Notes under the pieces: model-generated | Databases searched by the model: none | What the model was told of the DNA's origin: nothing | Seen by the model: the letters and a program-made list of their open reading frames with translations, nothing else | Program-made: the position numbers and the translations under genes | From: a bacterium | Lineage (GTDB): Bacteria; Krumholzibacteriota; Krumholzibacteriia; LZORAL124-64-63 | Length of the DNA: 64,000 nucleotides | Assembly (NCBI GenBank): GCA_024231905.1 | Contig: JAAEQC010000142.1 | Location: 1 to 64,000 of the forward strand | Direction: 5' to 3' | In this document: piece by piece, positions 34,674 to 43,408 of the stretch | How the letters are laid out: each line of letters starts with the position of its first letter | How positions within the stretch are numbered: position 1 is the stretch's first letter

Positions 34674-35237
34674 CTAGAAAACCTCGGCCGTGAAGACCTG
34701 GAAGTGGGCGTCGCGGCGCCAGTCGTCCGGTCCGAGTCCGGCCTTGAGGGCCAGGTGGGTGAGCATTGTGTCCCGGTCCCAGCCCTGTTCGGGGGCTACC
34801 TGGGGGAGGAAGACCGACCGCCGGCCACCGGCCGACAGCAGGACACCGTGCCGTCCCACCTCGATTTCCTCCGGCCCGACCACCGCGGCCAGGGGGGAGA
34901 GCGCCGAGACCTCCAGTTCCAGTCCGGACAACTCCGATTCCTCCACCGGCGGGAAGCGGGGATCGGTCAGAGCTGCGGCGCGACCGTTCTCCACCACGGT
35001 GGCCGCCAGGGGGCGCCGGCCCTCGATGACGCCGATGCAGCCCCGCAACTGCCCGGCGCTGGTCAGGGTGACGAAGGCGCCGCCGGGGGCGGAAAGCCGC
35101 GGGCCCAGCTCCCGGCCCGCGGCTGCGGCGAAGGCTGCCGGGTCGGGCGGCTCGGCCCCGGTGACGGCCGCGCGGACGGCAGCCCAGGCCAGGTCCCGCA
35201 GGAAGGTGCGCTCGTTCGTATCCAGGCGTTCGGTCAT
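34674..35237 (-). CDS. amrA: AmmeMemoRadiSam system protein A (AMMECR1 domain)
   Basis: A 187-residue AMMECR1 protein with the family core GQLRGCIGVIEG and later FLPQVAPEQGWDRDTML. ATG 35237 overlaps the stop of the protein B gene (ATGA). A much longer reading frame through this region up to 36596 runs out of frame through protein B and is not a real fusion. The radical SAM partner AmrS is not in the window. The pathway has no established product. Confidence 0.9.
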   Translation of the reverse strand: MTERLDTNERTFLRDLAWAAVRAAVTGAEPPDPAAFAAAAGRELGPRLSAPGGAFVTLTSAGQLRGCIGVIEGRRPLAATVVENGRAAALTDPRFPPVEESELSGLELEVSALSPLAAVVGPEEIEVGRHGVLLSAGGRRSVFLPQVAPEQGWDRDTMLTHLALKAGLGPDDWRRDAHFQVFTAEVF

Positions 35238-36100
35238 GATGCCTCCCCGGGGGCCGCCAGGACCACCGCCGCGTAGCTCACGGACAGGGCGTAGTCCCGG
35301 TCCCGGTCGCCGCTGCGGCTGTAGCCCAGGAGAGCGCCCTCGTACCCGGCGGGCAGGCCTGCCTCCAGAGCCAGGGCCGCGGCTTCGAGGCCGCACATGG
35401 TGAGGCCCGTCTCCCGTCCGTAGGCGCGCAGGCCGGATGGGTCGGCGGCCAGGATGCGCAGGATGGCCCCGGCGTCCAGCTGCTCCAGCCGCGCGGGCAC
35501 GTCGTCGGTGAAGGGAACGAAGCCGTAGGCGGATCCGTAGTGGGTGAAGTCGGTGGACACGAGAAAGGCGGTTTCGTCGTCCTGCAGAGCGGCAAGGGCT
35601 CCGGCGGCTGTTTCCCGCAGTTCCCGGTCCAGGGGCGGCACGAGGAGCGGGACGATGGCCGGCGGGTCCCCGCCCCACCGCTGCAGCAGAGGGAGCTGGA
35701 TCTCCACCGCGTGTTCGGACCGGTGGGCTGCCTCGTCCACAACGAAGGCGGGGCAAGCGGCCAACCGGGCCACCGCGTCCGTGTCCACGGGGACCGTCCC
35801 CAGGGGCGTGGCGAACCCCGCGGCCCCGCTCAGGGCGATCCGGTCCAGGGGCGCCCGGTGGTTGGGGGCCAGGATGACCAGGCGGCGTGGCCGGCGGCGG
35901 GCCAGGGCCGCGTGGGCCAGGCCGGCAGTGGCACCGCTGTAGGTGAAGCCCGCGTGGGGCGCCACGGCCACCAGGACCCGGCCTGCCGGGGGTGGCGAGC
36001 CGCCCCCGGCGGCCAGATAGCCGTCGACGGTCGCGGCCAGTTCGTCGGGATCTCCCGGATACCAGGATCCGGCCAGTACGGAGGAGCGGATTCGGGTCAC
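35234..36100 (-). CDS. amrB: AmmeMemoRadiSam system protein B (MEMO1 family)
   Basis: A 288-residue MEMO-like protein with the ligand-type residues seen in family motifs: PHAGFTYSG, LAPNH, SEHAVEIQLPLLQ, STDFTHYG and MCGLEAA. GTG 36100 follows AGGTGG. Longer in-frame starts at 36148 or 36301 would run into the divergent STAS gene. It is coupled to protein A, and the two are known to co-occur with a radical SAM enzyme. Confidence 0.9.
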   Translation of the reverse strand: MTRIRSSVLAGSWYPGDPDELAATVDGYLAAGGGSPPPAGRVLVAVAPHAGFTYSGATAGLAHAALARRRPRRLVILAPNHRAPLDRIALSGAAGFATPLGTVPVDTDAVARLAACPAFVVDEAAHRSEHAVEIQLPLLQRWGGDPPAIVPLLVPPLDRELRETAAGALAALQDDETAFLVSTDFTHYGSAYGFVPFTDDVPARLEQLDAGAILRILAADPSGLRAYGRETGLTMCGLEAAALALEAGLPAGYEGALLGYSRSGDRDRDYALSVSYAAVVLAAPGEAS

Positions 36101-36119
36101 GGCGCCACCTACAATCGGT

Positions 36120-36148
36120 TTGGAAACCTCGGGCTCCGACTCTATCAT
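36120..36148 (+). promoter_or_regulatory. Strong sigma70-type promoter of the STAS/Nudix/mrp operon
   Basis: TTGGAA (36120-36125) and TATCAT (36143-36148, five of six consensus bases) are spaced 17 nt. The leader to TTG 36192 is about 37 nt. Confidence 0.65.
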
Positions 36149-36191
36149 AGGTAGAGAGGACGCGACAATCCCACCAGACGGAGGCAGAAGC

Positions 36192-36536
36192 TTGAACGTG
36201 AAGCAGAATCTCGTCGGCGACGTCATGGTCCTGAACCTCTCGGGCAAGATCATGGGCGGTCCCGACCACGATATGTTCCAGACGGAGGTCAAGACCCTCA
36301 TCGCGGACGGTTACGTGGACGTGCTGCTGAACCTGTCCAAGGTGAGTTGGGTGAACTCCACGGGCCTGGGCATCCTGGTCTCGGCGTTCCACACCTTGAA
36401 GAAGAACGGCGGCCAGTTGAAGATCTGTGAGGTCTCCGACCGCATCGACAACATCCTGAACGTGACGCAGCTGAAGCTCGTTTTCGAGACCTTCGACAAC
36501 TGCGAAGACGCGCTGGCGTCGTTCAAGCAGGACTGA
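36192..36536 (+). CDS. STAS-domain anti-sigma factor antagonist
   Basis: A 114-residue SpoIIAA/RsbV-like protein. VNSTGLGILV carries the serine (S56) that a partner kinase would phosphorylate. It would control release of a sigma factor or another partner. No kinase or sigma gene is adjacent. TTG 36192 follows GGAGG with 7-nt spacing. The upstream ATG at 36120 overlaps the promoter and is rejected. Confidence 0.9.
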   Translation: MNVKQNLVGDVMVLNLSGKIMGGPDHDMFQTEVKTLIADGYVDVLLNLSKVSWVNSTGLGILVSAFHTLKKNGGQLKICEVSDRIDNILNVTQLKLVFETFDNCEDALASFKQD

Positions 36537-36540
36537 GACC

Positions 36541-37023
36541 GTGCCCGCCGACCCCCGACAACAGGCGGAAGACGCAGCCACCACGGTGTACCGCAACCCG
36601 GCGGTGACCGTGGACGGCGTCGTTCTGCACCGCAGGTCCGGCGCTCCCGGGGCGGAGGCCTATGAGGTCCTGCTCATCGAACGGGGCCGTGACCCCTTCC
36701 GCGGCAGCCACGCCCTGCCGGGCGGTTTCGTGGACTACGGCGAGGACATCGACGACGCCATCCACCGGGAGATCGCCGAGGAGACGGGGCTCGAGGGCCT
36801 GCCCTTCCGCCAGTTCCGCGCCTTCGGGGCCCCGGACCGCGACCCGCGGGGCCACACGGTCTCGGTGGTGTATGTGGCGGTCCTCATCGGCGAGCAGCCC
36901 CGCGTGGTGGGGGGTGACGACGCCGCGGCGGCCGGCTGGTTCCCCGTGGACCGGTTGCCGTCCCTGGCCTTCGACCACGACCGGATCCTGGCCGGCGTCT
37001 TCGAGGCCATCAAGAACCTGTAA
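36541..37023 (+). CDS. Nudix hydrolase
   Basis: A 160-residue protein with a complete Nudix box: G62-x5-E68-x7-R76-E77-x2-E80-E81-x-G83. It is probably active on ADP-ribose or a similar nucleotide, since similar length proteins with VVYVAVL after the box are ADP-ribose pyrophosphatase-like. The start is GTG 36541, 4 nt after the STAS stop, so it is cotranscribed with its neighbours. Confidence 0.9.
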   Translation: MPADPRQQAEDAATTVYRNPAVTVDGVVLHRRSGAPGAEAYEVLLIERGRDPFRGSHALPGGFVDYGEDIDDAIHREIAEETGLEGLPFRQFRAFGAPDRDPRGHTVSVVYVAVLIGEQPRVVGGDDAAAAGWFPVDRLPSLAFDHDRILAGVFEAIKNL

Positions 37024-37082
37024 TTTCCCCATGAACCCGAACCTTGGCCGCCCGCTGGACGACCGCGATCGAGGAGACGAAC

Positions 37083-38165
37083 GTGAGCACTTCCCTGACA
37101 CCCGAAGCGGTGATGACCTGCCTCGAGGACGTGAACCTGCCCGGCACGACGCGCAGCGTCGTTTCCCTGGAACTCATCGGCGAGATCCGCGTGAGCGGCG
37201 GCGACGTCACGGTCACCGTCGTGCGCACCTCCGAGAAGGAGGAAACCATCGACGCCGTACGCCAGGCCGTAGCCCAGAAGGTGAGCGGCCTGCCCGGCGT
37301 CCTGGCCGTGACCGTACCGGTGGACGACCGGTCCGCCCCCCCGAAGAAGGCTCCGGCGGGCCCCCACGGCCAGTCCCCGGACCCCTTCGCCGACCGCACC
37401 AAGTTGCCCGGCGTGGGACGTGTGATCGCCGTGGCCAGCGCCAAGGGCGGCGTGGGCAAGTCCTCGGTGGCGGTGAACCTGGCCTTGGCCCTGCAGGCCG
37501 AGGGCCACAAAGTCGGTCTCATGGACGCCGACGTGTACGGCCCCAGCATCCCCACCATGCTCGGCGTGACCGAGCCCCCGGTCATCACCGACGACCGGAA
37601 GATCCTGCCGGCGACCAACCGCGGCATGCAGGTCATCAGCATGGGGCTGTTGATGGACCCGGACCAGCCGGTCATCTGGCGCGGTCCCCTGGTCTTCTCA
37701 GCGGTGAAGCAGTTCCTCAAGGACGTCCAGTGGGAAGACCTGGACTACCTGGTGGTGGACATGCCCCCCGGCACGGGCGACGCCCAGCTCACCCTGGTCC
37801 AGCAGGTGCCCCTGGCCGGCGTGGTCATGGTCACCACGCCCCAGGAAGTGGCCCTGGCCGACGTGCGGCGCGGCATCCGCATGTTCGGCGACGTGCAGGT
37901 CCCGGTGCTCGGCGTGGTGGAGAACATGAGCTACTTCGAGTGCCCCGAGACGGGCAAGCAGTACGACATCTTCGGCCGGGGCGGCGGCGCCCGCGTGGCC
38001 AAGGAATACGAACTGCCCCTGCTGGGGGAGATCCCCATCGACCCGCTCATTCGCGAGGGCGGCGATGTGGGCCAGCCGGCGGTGGAGAAGGATGGCTCGC
38101 CCGTGCGCGCGGCGTTCCTGAAGCTGGCGGCGCAGGTGGACGAGATGGCGGTGGATGCCACCTGA
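37083..38165 (+). CDS. mrp: Mrp/NBP35-type iron-sulfur carrier P-loop ATPase
   Basis: A 360-residue protein with an N-terminal MIP18/DUF59 domain (1-80) and a ParA-like ATPase. The deviant Walker A is KGGVGKS (121-127), with DADVYGPSIP and VVDMPPGTGDAQLTL. It would deliver Fe-S clusters to client proteins. The usual C-x2-C bridging pair reads C-P-E-T here, leaving one cysteine. GTG 37083 follows GAGGAG. The upstream in-frame TTG at 37044 is unlikely. It ends at a bidirectional terminator. Confidence 0.92.
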   Translation: MSTSLTPEAVMTCLEDVNLPGTTRSVVSLELIGEIRVSGGDVTVTVVRTSEKEETIDAVRQAVAQKVSGLPGVLAVTVPVDDRSAPPKKAPAGPHGQSPDPFADRTKLPGVGRVIAVASAKGGVGKSSVAVNLALALQAEGHKVGLMDADVYGPSIPTMLGVTEPPVITDDRKILPATNRGMQVISMGLLMDPDQPVIWRGPLVFSAVKQFLKDVQWEDLDYLVVDMPPGTGDAQLTLVQQVPLAGVVMVTTPQEVALADVRRGIRMFGDVQVPVLGVVENMSYFECPETGKQYDIFGRGGGARVAKEYELPLLGEIPIDPLIREGGDVGQPAVEKDGSPVRAAFLKLAAQVDEMAVDAT

Positions 38166-38190
38166 GGCGGTGACCGGCGTACTGAAAAGA

Positions 38191-38222
38191 GGCCCCCGGG
38201 GTGAGGTCCCCGGGGGCCTTTT
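38191..38222. terminator. Bidirectional terminator
   Basis: GGCCCCCGGGG and CCCCGGGGGCC form a perfect 11-bp stem with a TGAGGT loop, followed by TTTT. AAAAGA precedes the stem, giving TCTTTT on the other strand. It separates the convergent mrp and HD genes. Confidence 0.88.
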
Positions 38223-38239
38223 GCGTTCGATGGGCGCTG

Positions 38240-38863
38240 CTAGTCCACCAAAGGTCCGCCGTCCGGTGGGAACATGAGCTCGACCTGTTCCTGCAGGTAT
38301 TCCCAGAGCGGTGCGCACCCGGCGGCGATCTTCCCGTTCTTGTGGTAGATCTGCTCCTTGCGGATGCCATGGTCCTTCCAGCTCTGGCCGTCGTTGTTCA
38401 GGTTCAGGAGCATGGGCATGGCCCGGTCGATGGCCCGCGCGTATCTGGCCTCCGCCGATTCCTCCGCTTCGAACTCTTCCCAGAGGGACCGGAACTCGCC
38501 GGCCACCCCGGCCGGCAGACCGCCGAGAATCCTGACCATGGCTTCCCGTTCAGCGACGGTCGCCCCCCGGTGATCGTCCAGGGCATAGACGATGGTGTCG
38601 CCGGTGTCGATCTCGGGGAGGTCGTGCAGCAGCAGCATGGTCACGACCTTGGCCGTATCCACGGGTTCGTTGGCCAGGTCCGCCAGGGCCAGGGCGAGCA
38701 GAGCCGTCTGCCAGCTGTGCTCGGCCGAGTTCTCGAACCGGTCCACGCCGAGTGGCTTCACGCTCCGCTCGACTCCTTTGAGCCGGTCGGCTTCGAGGAT
38801 GAACTCGAGGCGGCCTGCGAGGGATTCAGGGCCTCTGCGTCGTCCATCACGGCTACTCGGCAT
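38240..38863 (-). CDS. HD-domain hydrolase (YfbR/HDDC2-like)
   Basis: A 207-residue HD protein. AEHSW, LLLHDLPEID and RAIDR give the H...HD...D metal set. The closest known families are the 5'-deoxynucleotidase YfbR and HDDC2. ATG 38863 follows AAGGA with 8-nt spacing and overlaps the sulfatase 3' end by 11 nt, so it is coupled. Substrate not proven. Confidence 0.87.
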   Translation of the reverse strand: MPSSRDGRRRGPESLAGRLEFILEADRLKGVERSVKPLGVDRFENSAEHSWQTALLALALADLANEPVDTAKVVTMLLLHDLPEIDTGDTIVYALDDHRGATVAEREAMVRILGGLPAGVAGEFRSLWEEFEAEESAEARYARAIDRAMPMLLNLNNDGQSWKDHGIRKEQIYHKNGKIAAGCAPLWEYLQEQVELMFPPDGGPLVD

Positions 38864-40379
38864 AGCCCAGATCCTTCAACCGTTGCCGCACCGTATCGTC
38901 CAGGTCTTCCCAGCCCGGACCGCCGCCGTCGTCCCCGACGGCCCCGCAACCGCTCTCACGCCAGGCGGCCAGATCCGCCAGCAACTCGTCCAGGACCGCC
39001 GGCTTTTCCGGCAACAGATCGTTCTTCTCCTCGGGATCCACCACCAGGTCGTACAAGGCCAGTGGCCGGCCGTCCCGGTGGGCGATGAGCTTGGCCGCGC
39101 CGCGCCGCAGGGCCACCACGTCCGGCCCGTAGGCCAAGGCCTCCGCCAGCAGCAGCCGCTGCTCCGAGTCCTGGTCGGCGCCACCAGCCAACGACCGCCC
39201 GGTCAGAGCGTCCTTCATGGCGCCGGCCCGCCGGCCCGCCGCCGAATCCGTCGGTGCGAACTCTCCGGCGCCGAGCCACCCGGCCAGGGTGGGGGCCAGG
39301 TCGCACAGGGAAACCGGTGCCTCGACGCGCTTTCCCGCCGGCACCCCCGGACCCCAGGCGAGCCACGGCACGTGCAACAGTTCCTGGAATTGGGTATGGC
39401 CGTGCCCCACGCCCACCAGGCCGCGGGGGTCGTGGTTCCAGGCCGCGGATTCGGCTGCGTGGTCCCGGAACTCCTCCCCGTGGTCGGCGAAGACGGAGAT
39501 CACCGTCCGCGAGGCCAGGTCCCAGCGTTGGAGACGGTCCTGCAGGGCGCCGATACTGCGGTCCACCTGGCGTACGGTGGCCGCGTACACGGCGAGCTTC
39601 ACGGCCAAGTGTGCTTCCAGATCGGGTCCACCTTCGACCGGCACGCGGCCCAGGTGCGGCAGCGGCGGATCCCCCCAGCGGGCCAGGTGGGGGAGCACGC
39701 TCTCGGGATCGTCTGCGCCCCGGGTCCGGGCGCCGGCCAGGAAGGGCTCCAGGTCCCCGGGGGGCGGTGTGGTGGGTTCGTGGGGGTCGTTGAACAGGAC
39801 GAAACAGAAGTAGGGCCGGTCCGCGTGGCGGCCGATCCAGTCCAGGGCGATGGCGGCCAGGTCCTCGGCGGCCACGTTGTGGTAGGCGTGGTGGTCGAAG
39901 CTCTCCGCGAGACCGAAGGCGAAGAACTGGTTGGAGTAGAAGGCGGCCGTACGGTAACCGCGCTCCCGGAGATGGGCCGCCAGGGTCGGTGCATCGGCGG
40001 CCAGGCGCCGGGGCGGTTGGTCGTCCATGTTCCTCACCCTGCCGGACAGGTAGGCGTCGTGGAGTCCCGGCATGAGGCCGGTCAGGGCGCCGGCGAAGGA
40101 GGGTAGGGTCCAGGGCGCCGGCGCGGTGACGTCGGTGAAGACCGTACCGCCGTCCGCCAGGGCGTCCAGGCGGGGTGTGGTGGGGGACGGGCAGCCCAGG
40201 CAGCCCACGTGGTCGGCGCGCAGGGTGTCCACGCCCATCAGCAGCAGGTCCGGCGGACCGTGCCGGTCGGGTCGGATGCGCCGGGGACGGAAGGGTCGCA
40301 GCAGGAGTCGCCGCCAGTGGCCGCGCCGGGCGCGCCAGCGTGCCGTCCGGGTCAGGGGGGCGAAGGGATCGCCGGCCAT
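38853..40379 (-). CDS. Sulfatase-fold (alkaline phosphatase superfamily) hydrolase
   Basis: A 508-residue protein. D51 (GVDTLRADHVG) and the ADHGEEF and GHGHTQF segments give the metal site. The nucleophile position reads APWTLPSF, with T91 rather than the CxPSR formylglycine cysteine, so sulfate-ester hydrolysis is doubtful. A phosphate or phosphonate ester is equally possible. The C-terminus KDLGYAE resembles this family. No signal peptide is seen after the basic N-terminus. ATG 40379 was chosen because longer starts run into the divergent gene. Confidence 0.82.
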   Translation of the reverse strand: MAGDPFAPLTRTARWRARRGHWRRLLLRPFRPRRIRPDRHGPPDLLLMGVDTLRADHVGCLGCPSPTTPRLDALADGGTVFTDVTAPAPWTLPSFAGALTGLMPGLHDAYLSGRVRNMDDQPPRRLAADAPTLAAHLRERGYRTAAFYSNQFFAFGLAESFDHHAYHNVAAEDLAAIALDWIGRHADRPYFCFVLFNDPHEPTTPPPGDLEPFLAGARTRGADDPESVLPHLARWGDPPLPHLGRVPVEGGPDLEAHLAVKLAVYAATVRQVDRSIGALQDRLQRWDLASRTVISVFADHGEEFRDHAAESAAWNHDPRGLVGVGHGHTQFQELLHVPWLAWGPGVPAGKRVEAPVSLCDLAPTLAGWLGAGEFAPTDSAAGRRAGAMKDALTGRSLAGGADQDSEQRLLLAEALAYGPDVVALRRGAAKLIAHRDGRPLALYDLVVDPEEKNDLLPEKPAVLDELLADLAAWRESGCGAVGDDGGGPGWEDLDDTVRQRLKDLGYAE

Positions 40380-40425
40380 GCTCGCCTTTCGGCCGCGGGC
40401 GGGCCGCGGCGGACAGGTCGTCAAC

Positions 40426-40454
40426 TGGACAGGGGGACCGTCGGTCATTACTAT
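40426..40454 (+). promoter_or_regulatory. Candidate promoter giving a near-leaderless PTS IIA transcript
   Basis: TGGACA (40426-40431) and TACTAT (40449-40454) are spaced 17 nt. The expected start lies about 7 nt after the -10 element, which is the ATG at 40461. No Shine-Dalgarno is visible before that ATG. Confidence 0.5.
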
Positions 40455-40460
40455 CGGCCC

Positions 40461-40910
40461 ATGCGAATGCAGGACTATACAACAGCCGACGGTTTCCTGC
40501 TGCACCTGGACTGCGCCACGGTGGAGGCGGCGGTGGACCGCCTGGTGGCCGCTCTGGCCGCCGCCGGCGACGTCCTGGACGCCCCGGCCCTGGTGGCCGA
40601 GGTCATGCGGCGGGAGATCGAGGGCAGCACGGCCATCGGCGGCGGGCTCGTCATTCCCCACGCCCGATTCGCCGGGGTCACCCGGTTGCGGGTGGCCGTG
40701 GCCACTCTGGCCCGGCCCCTGGACGCGGGTGCGGACGACGGTCGGCCCGTGGACGTGGTCATCCTGCTCGTGGGACCGGCCGACGACCAGCGCCACATGC
40801 TGCGTGTGCTGGCCGGTCTGGCGCGGCTGGTCAAGCGCGACGGTTTCGCGGACGGACTCCGCGCGGCCGGTTCTCCGGCGGACCTGCGCGCCGCCTTCCT
40901 TGCCGACTGA
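40461..40910 (+). CDS. Orphan PTS EIIA-2 (PtsN-like) protein
   Basis: A 149-residue IIA domain of the fructose/mannitol type, with the phosphorylatable histidine in GGLVIPHARF. No IIB or IIC gene is near, so it is likely regulatory like PtsN. ATG 40461 or 40467 may start it. Longer frames upstream overlap the divergent sulfatase. A second IIA gene lies at 51878-52339. Confidence 0.87.
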   Translation: MRMQDYTTADGFLLHLDCATVEAAVDRLVAALAAAGDVLDAPALVAEVMRREIEGSTAIGGGLVIPHARFAGVTRLRVAVATLARPLDAGADDGRPVDVVILLVGPADDQRHMLRVLAGLARLVKRDGFADGLRAAGSPADLRAAFLAD

Positions 40911-41030
40911 TCACGATTGTCGGTTTTCGTCGCCGTTTTCACGGCCTTTTCTCTTGTTTTCCGGTCCGCAAACCTCTAGGCTGCCCGGACCTAAAAATCC
41001 AGTGTCATGCTCTCGAAGGGGAGATTCCCG

Positions 41031-43397
41031 ATGTCCAGCTTCTGCAGGACGGTGACCCGCGGACGACGGCTTCTGACCGTGGTCCTCCTGGCCGCCGGCT
41101 TCCTTGTCGCCGCAGCGCCCGTTGCACCGGCCGCGCCGGCCGACCACCTCATCCTGAGCGAGATCGTCGTCGTGGCGAATCGGGTGGGGGCCAAGTATGT
41201 GGAGGTCGTCAACCCCACCGGGAGCGCCGTGCTCCTGGACGGTGTTGCCCTCACCAACGGCACCAACGCCGGCAACGACACGGGCTACTGGCGCGTCGTC
41301 GAAACCGCGCCCACCTCCCTGACCGCCGGCGGCGGCGCCGGAGGCACCTTCCACGGCGCCTTCCCGGCCGGTTACAGCCTGGCCGCGGGTGACACCATCG
41401 CCGTAGCCATCACCGGCAGCGGCGATTTCCTGACCGCGTACGGCGTCCTGCCCGACTTCGAACTCTTCGAGGACGGGGTGGTCCCCGACGTGGTGCCCGA
41501 ACTGGTGGAGATCTTCCCCGGTTCCATCGCCGCCGGCCTCGGCGGCGGCGCCAACGCCCCCGACTTGAGCGATGTGGCCGGTAGCGTCATGCTCTACCGG
41601 TGGGACGGCGTGGGCAACCTGGCGGAGGATCTGGACTACTTCCACTGGGGCACCAACGACAACTTCCGCGTGGACAAGTCCGGCGTCACGGTGGGCATGG
41701 ACTCCTACCTGGCCGACACGGACGCCACCACGCAGCAGTCCCGGCGGGTGACCGATCCGGCCGGCGACAGCTTCTCCTTCGGCCGCACCTCCGACGAAGA
41801 GGGTACCGAGGTCACCCCGGGCAACGGCGCCACGGGGCACGACGAGACCAGCGAGATGCTGGTGGACACCTGGGAAGTCGACGCCCAGACCCCTGCGGCG
41901 CCCCCGGCGACCCACCACGCGGCCGCTCCCATCGTCACCGGGTTCACGGTCACGCCGGCCACGCCCCGGGACGGCGAGGTGACCGTAGTGGCCGTAACGG
42001 CGGCCACGCCCGGCGCCATCAACGGCCTGACACTCCACTACCAGGTGGACGGCGGCGCGACTTCCGACGTCACCGGCAGCGACGCCGGCGGCGGGGCCTG
42101 GTCGGCTTCCGTGCCTGAACAGACCGAGGGCGCCGTGGTGACCTGGTGGGTCGAGGTCGACAACGACGGCAGCGCGAGCACGGTCTACCCGGCAGGCGCT
42201 CCCCGCTTCCTGGAGACCTGGACCACCGACGCGCCCTTCGTGCCCGGCGAAGGCCCGGACAAGCTGCTTTTAACCGAGATCTGCACCAAGGGTGAGTTGC
42301 AGGAGTTCATCGAAATCCACAATCCCAATACATGGGACGTGGATATGAGCAACTACTATCTCACCGATGCGGTCTATTACGAACAGGGTTATTGGAACAT
42401 CGGCGCGGGGAATCCCGACGGGGATTCCATCGGCGGCGGCCATCACACGAGCTTCCAGGCTCGTTTCCCCGATGGCTACTCTATCGCCGCTGGAGACACC
42501 ATCGTCGTGACGGTTTCCGGTAGCGCCGGTTTCGCCGAGTCCTACCTGTTCCTGCCCGATCTGGAGCTCTTCGAAGACGACATTATCCCCGATGATGTGC
42601 CGGATATGCGCTGGGTGTTCGGGGACGCGAACGTCAACAGCATCGTGGGCGATCTCCAGCTAGGCTATCCAGACGGCACGGCGCCGACCCTGTCCAATGG
42701 CGGCGAACCGGCCATCCTCTATTACTACGAGGAAGGGGCGGATCTGGCCGTGGACATCGACATGTTCGTCTGGGGCGATGGATCTTCCGGCCGGTACCAG
42801 GTGGACAAGTCGGGCATCACAATCGGTTCATCCACCTATGCGAACGATACGCCGAAGGGTGGCCAGACTCCGTTCCTCGCGGAGATCGAGTTCGGCCAGT
42901 CCTATCAACGGGTGGCTGGCGAGGACGGCAACCAGACCGCCACCGGTTCCAACGGCATCGACGGCAGGAATGAGACCAGCGAAAACTGGCTGGTGACCTT
43001 CGCCATGGCGGTGGCGGACCCGTCACGCCCGAGGGGCGCCGCATCCCTCGGCGGCGGCTCCATCGAGCTCAAGGTCCCCGCCCGCACCTTCCTGCCCAAG
43101 CTGGGCGAGATCTTCCCGATCCGGTTCGTCTCCAAGCCCAACAGCGAGACGAAGGTGCGCATCTTCGACCAGGAAGGACGGAACGTCATCACCCTCTTCG
43201 ACAGCCGCTTTTCCGGCAACCCGCCGTCTACCATCGCGGGCGCCTACACCACCGTCGTCTGGGACGGCCGTGATGACCGCTACGAGATGCAGCGGGCCGG
43301 CATGTACATCGTCCATCTCTCGGTGGTGGACAACGAGACAGGCGACGAGGAAACCGAAACCGCGCCGGTGGTCATGGCCACGCGGCTGAGCAAGTAG
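41031..43397 (+). CDS. Exported protein with duplicated lamin-tail-like domains and FlgD-Ig-like C-terminus
   Basis: A 788-residue protein with a signal peptide (1 to about 36). It has a beta-rich lamin-tail-like domain near 38-260, an Ig-like linker, a second copy near 410-655 and a C-terminal FlgD-Ig-like module (VRIFDQEGRNV and WDGRDD) used for sorting in FCB secretion. The copies share LPDFELFED/LPDLELFED and VDKSGVTVG/VDKSGITIG. Codon use in the second copy is more A/T-rich in third positions than in its neighbours. ATG 41031 follows GGGGAG. ATG 41007 is weaker. Confidence 0.78.
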   Translation: MSSFCRTVTRGRRLLTVVLLAAGFLVAAAPVAPAAPADHLILSEIVVVANRVGAKYVEVVNPTGSAVLLDGVALTNGTNAGNDTGYWRVVETAPTSLTAGGGAGGTFHGAFPAGYSLAAGDTIAVAITGSGDFLTAYGVLPDFELFEDGVVPDVVPELVEIFPGSIAAGLGGGANAPDLSDVAGSVMLYRWDGVGNLAEDLDYFHWGTNDNFRVDKSGVTVGMDSYLADTDATTQQSRRVTDPAGDSFSFGRTSDEEGTEVTPGNGATGHDETSEMLVDTWEVDAQTPAAPPATHHAAAPIVTGFTVTPATPRDGEVTVVAVTAATPGAINGLTLHYQVDGGATSDVTGSDAGGGAWSASVPEQTEGAVVTWWVEVDNDGSASTVYPAGAPRFLETWTTDAPFVPGEGPDKLLLTEICTKGELQEFIEIHNPNTWDVDMSNYYLTDAVYYEQGYWNIGAGNPDGDSIGGGHHTSFQARFPDGYSIAAGDTIVVTVSGSAGFAESYLFLPDLELFEDDIIPDDVPDMRWVFGDANVNSIVGDLQLGYPDGTAPTLSNGGEPAILYYYEEGADLAVDIDMFVWGDGSSGRYQVDKSGITIGSSTYANDTPKGGQTPFLAEIEFGQSYQRVAGEDGNQTATGSNGIDGRNETSENWLVTFAMAVADPSRPRGAASLGGGSIELKVPARTFLPKLGEIFPIRFVSKPNSETKVRIFDQEGRNVITLFDSRFSGNPPSTIAGAYTTVVWDGRDDRYEMQRAGMYIVHLSVVDNETGDEETETAPVVMATRLSK

Positions 43398-43408
43398 GGA
43401 GGTTGAGC

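Noticed and set aside
34674-36596. Apparent 640-residue protein ending in AMMECR1
   Set aside because: Its N-terminal two thirds read through the MEMO1-like gene and STAS gene in wrong frames. The real AMMECR1 gene starts at 35237.
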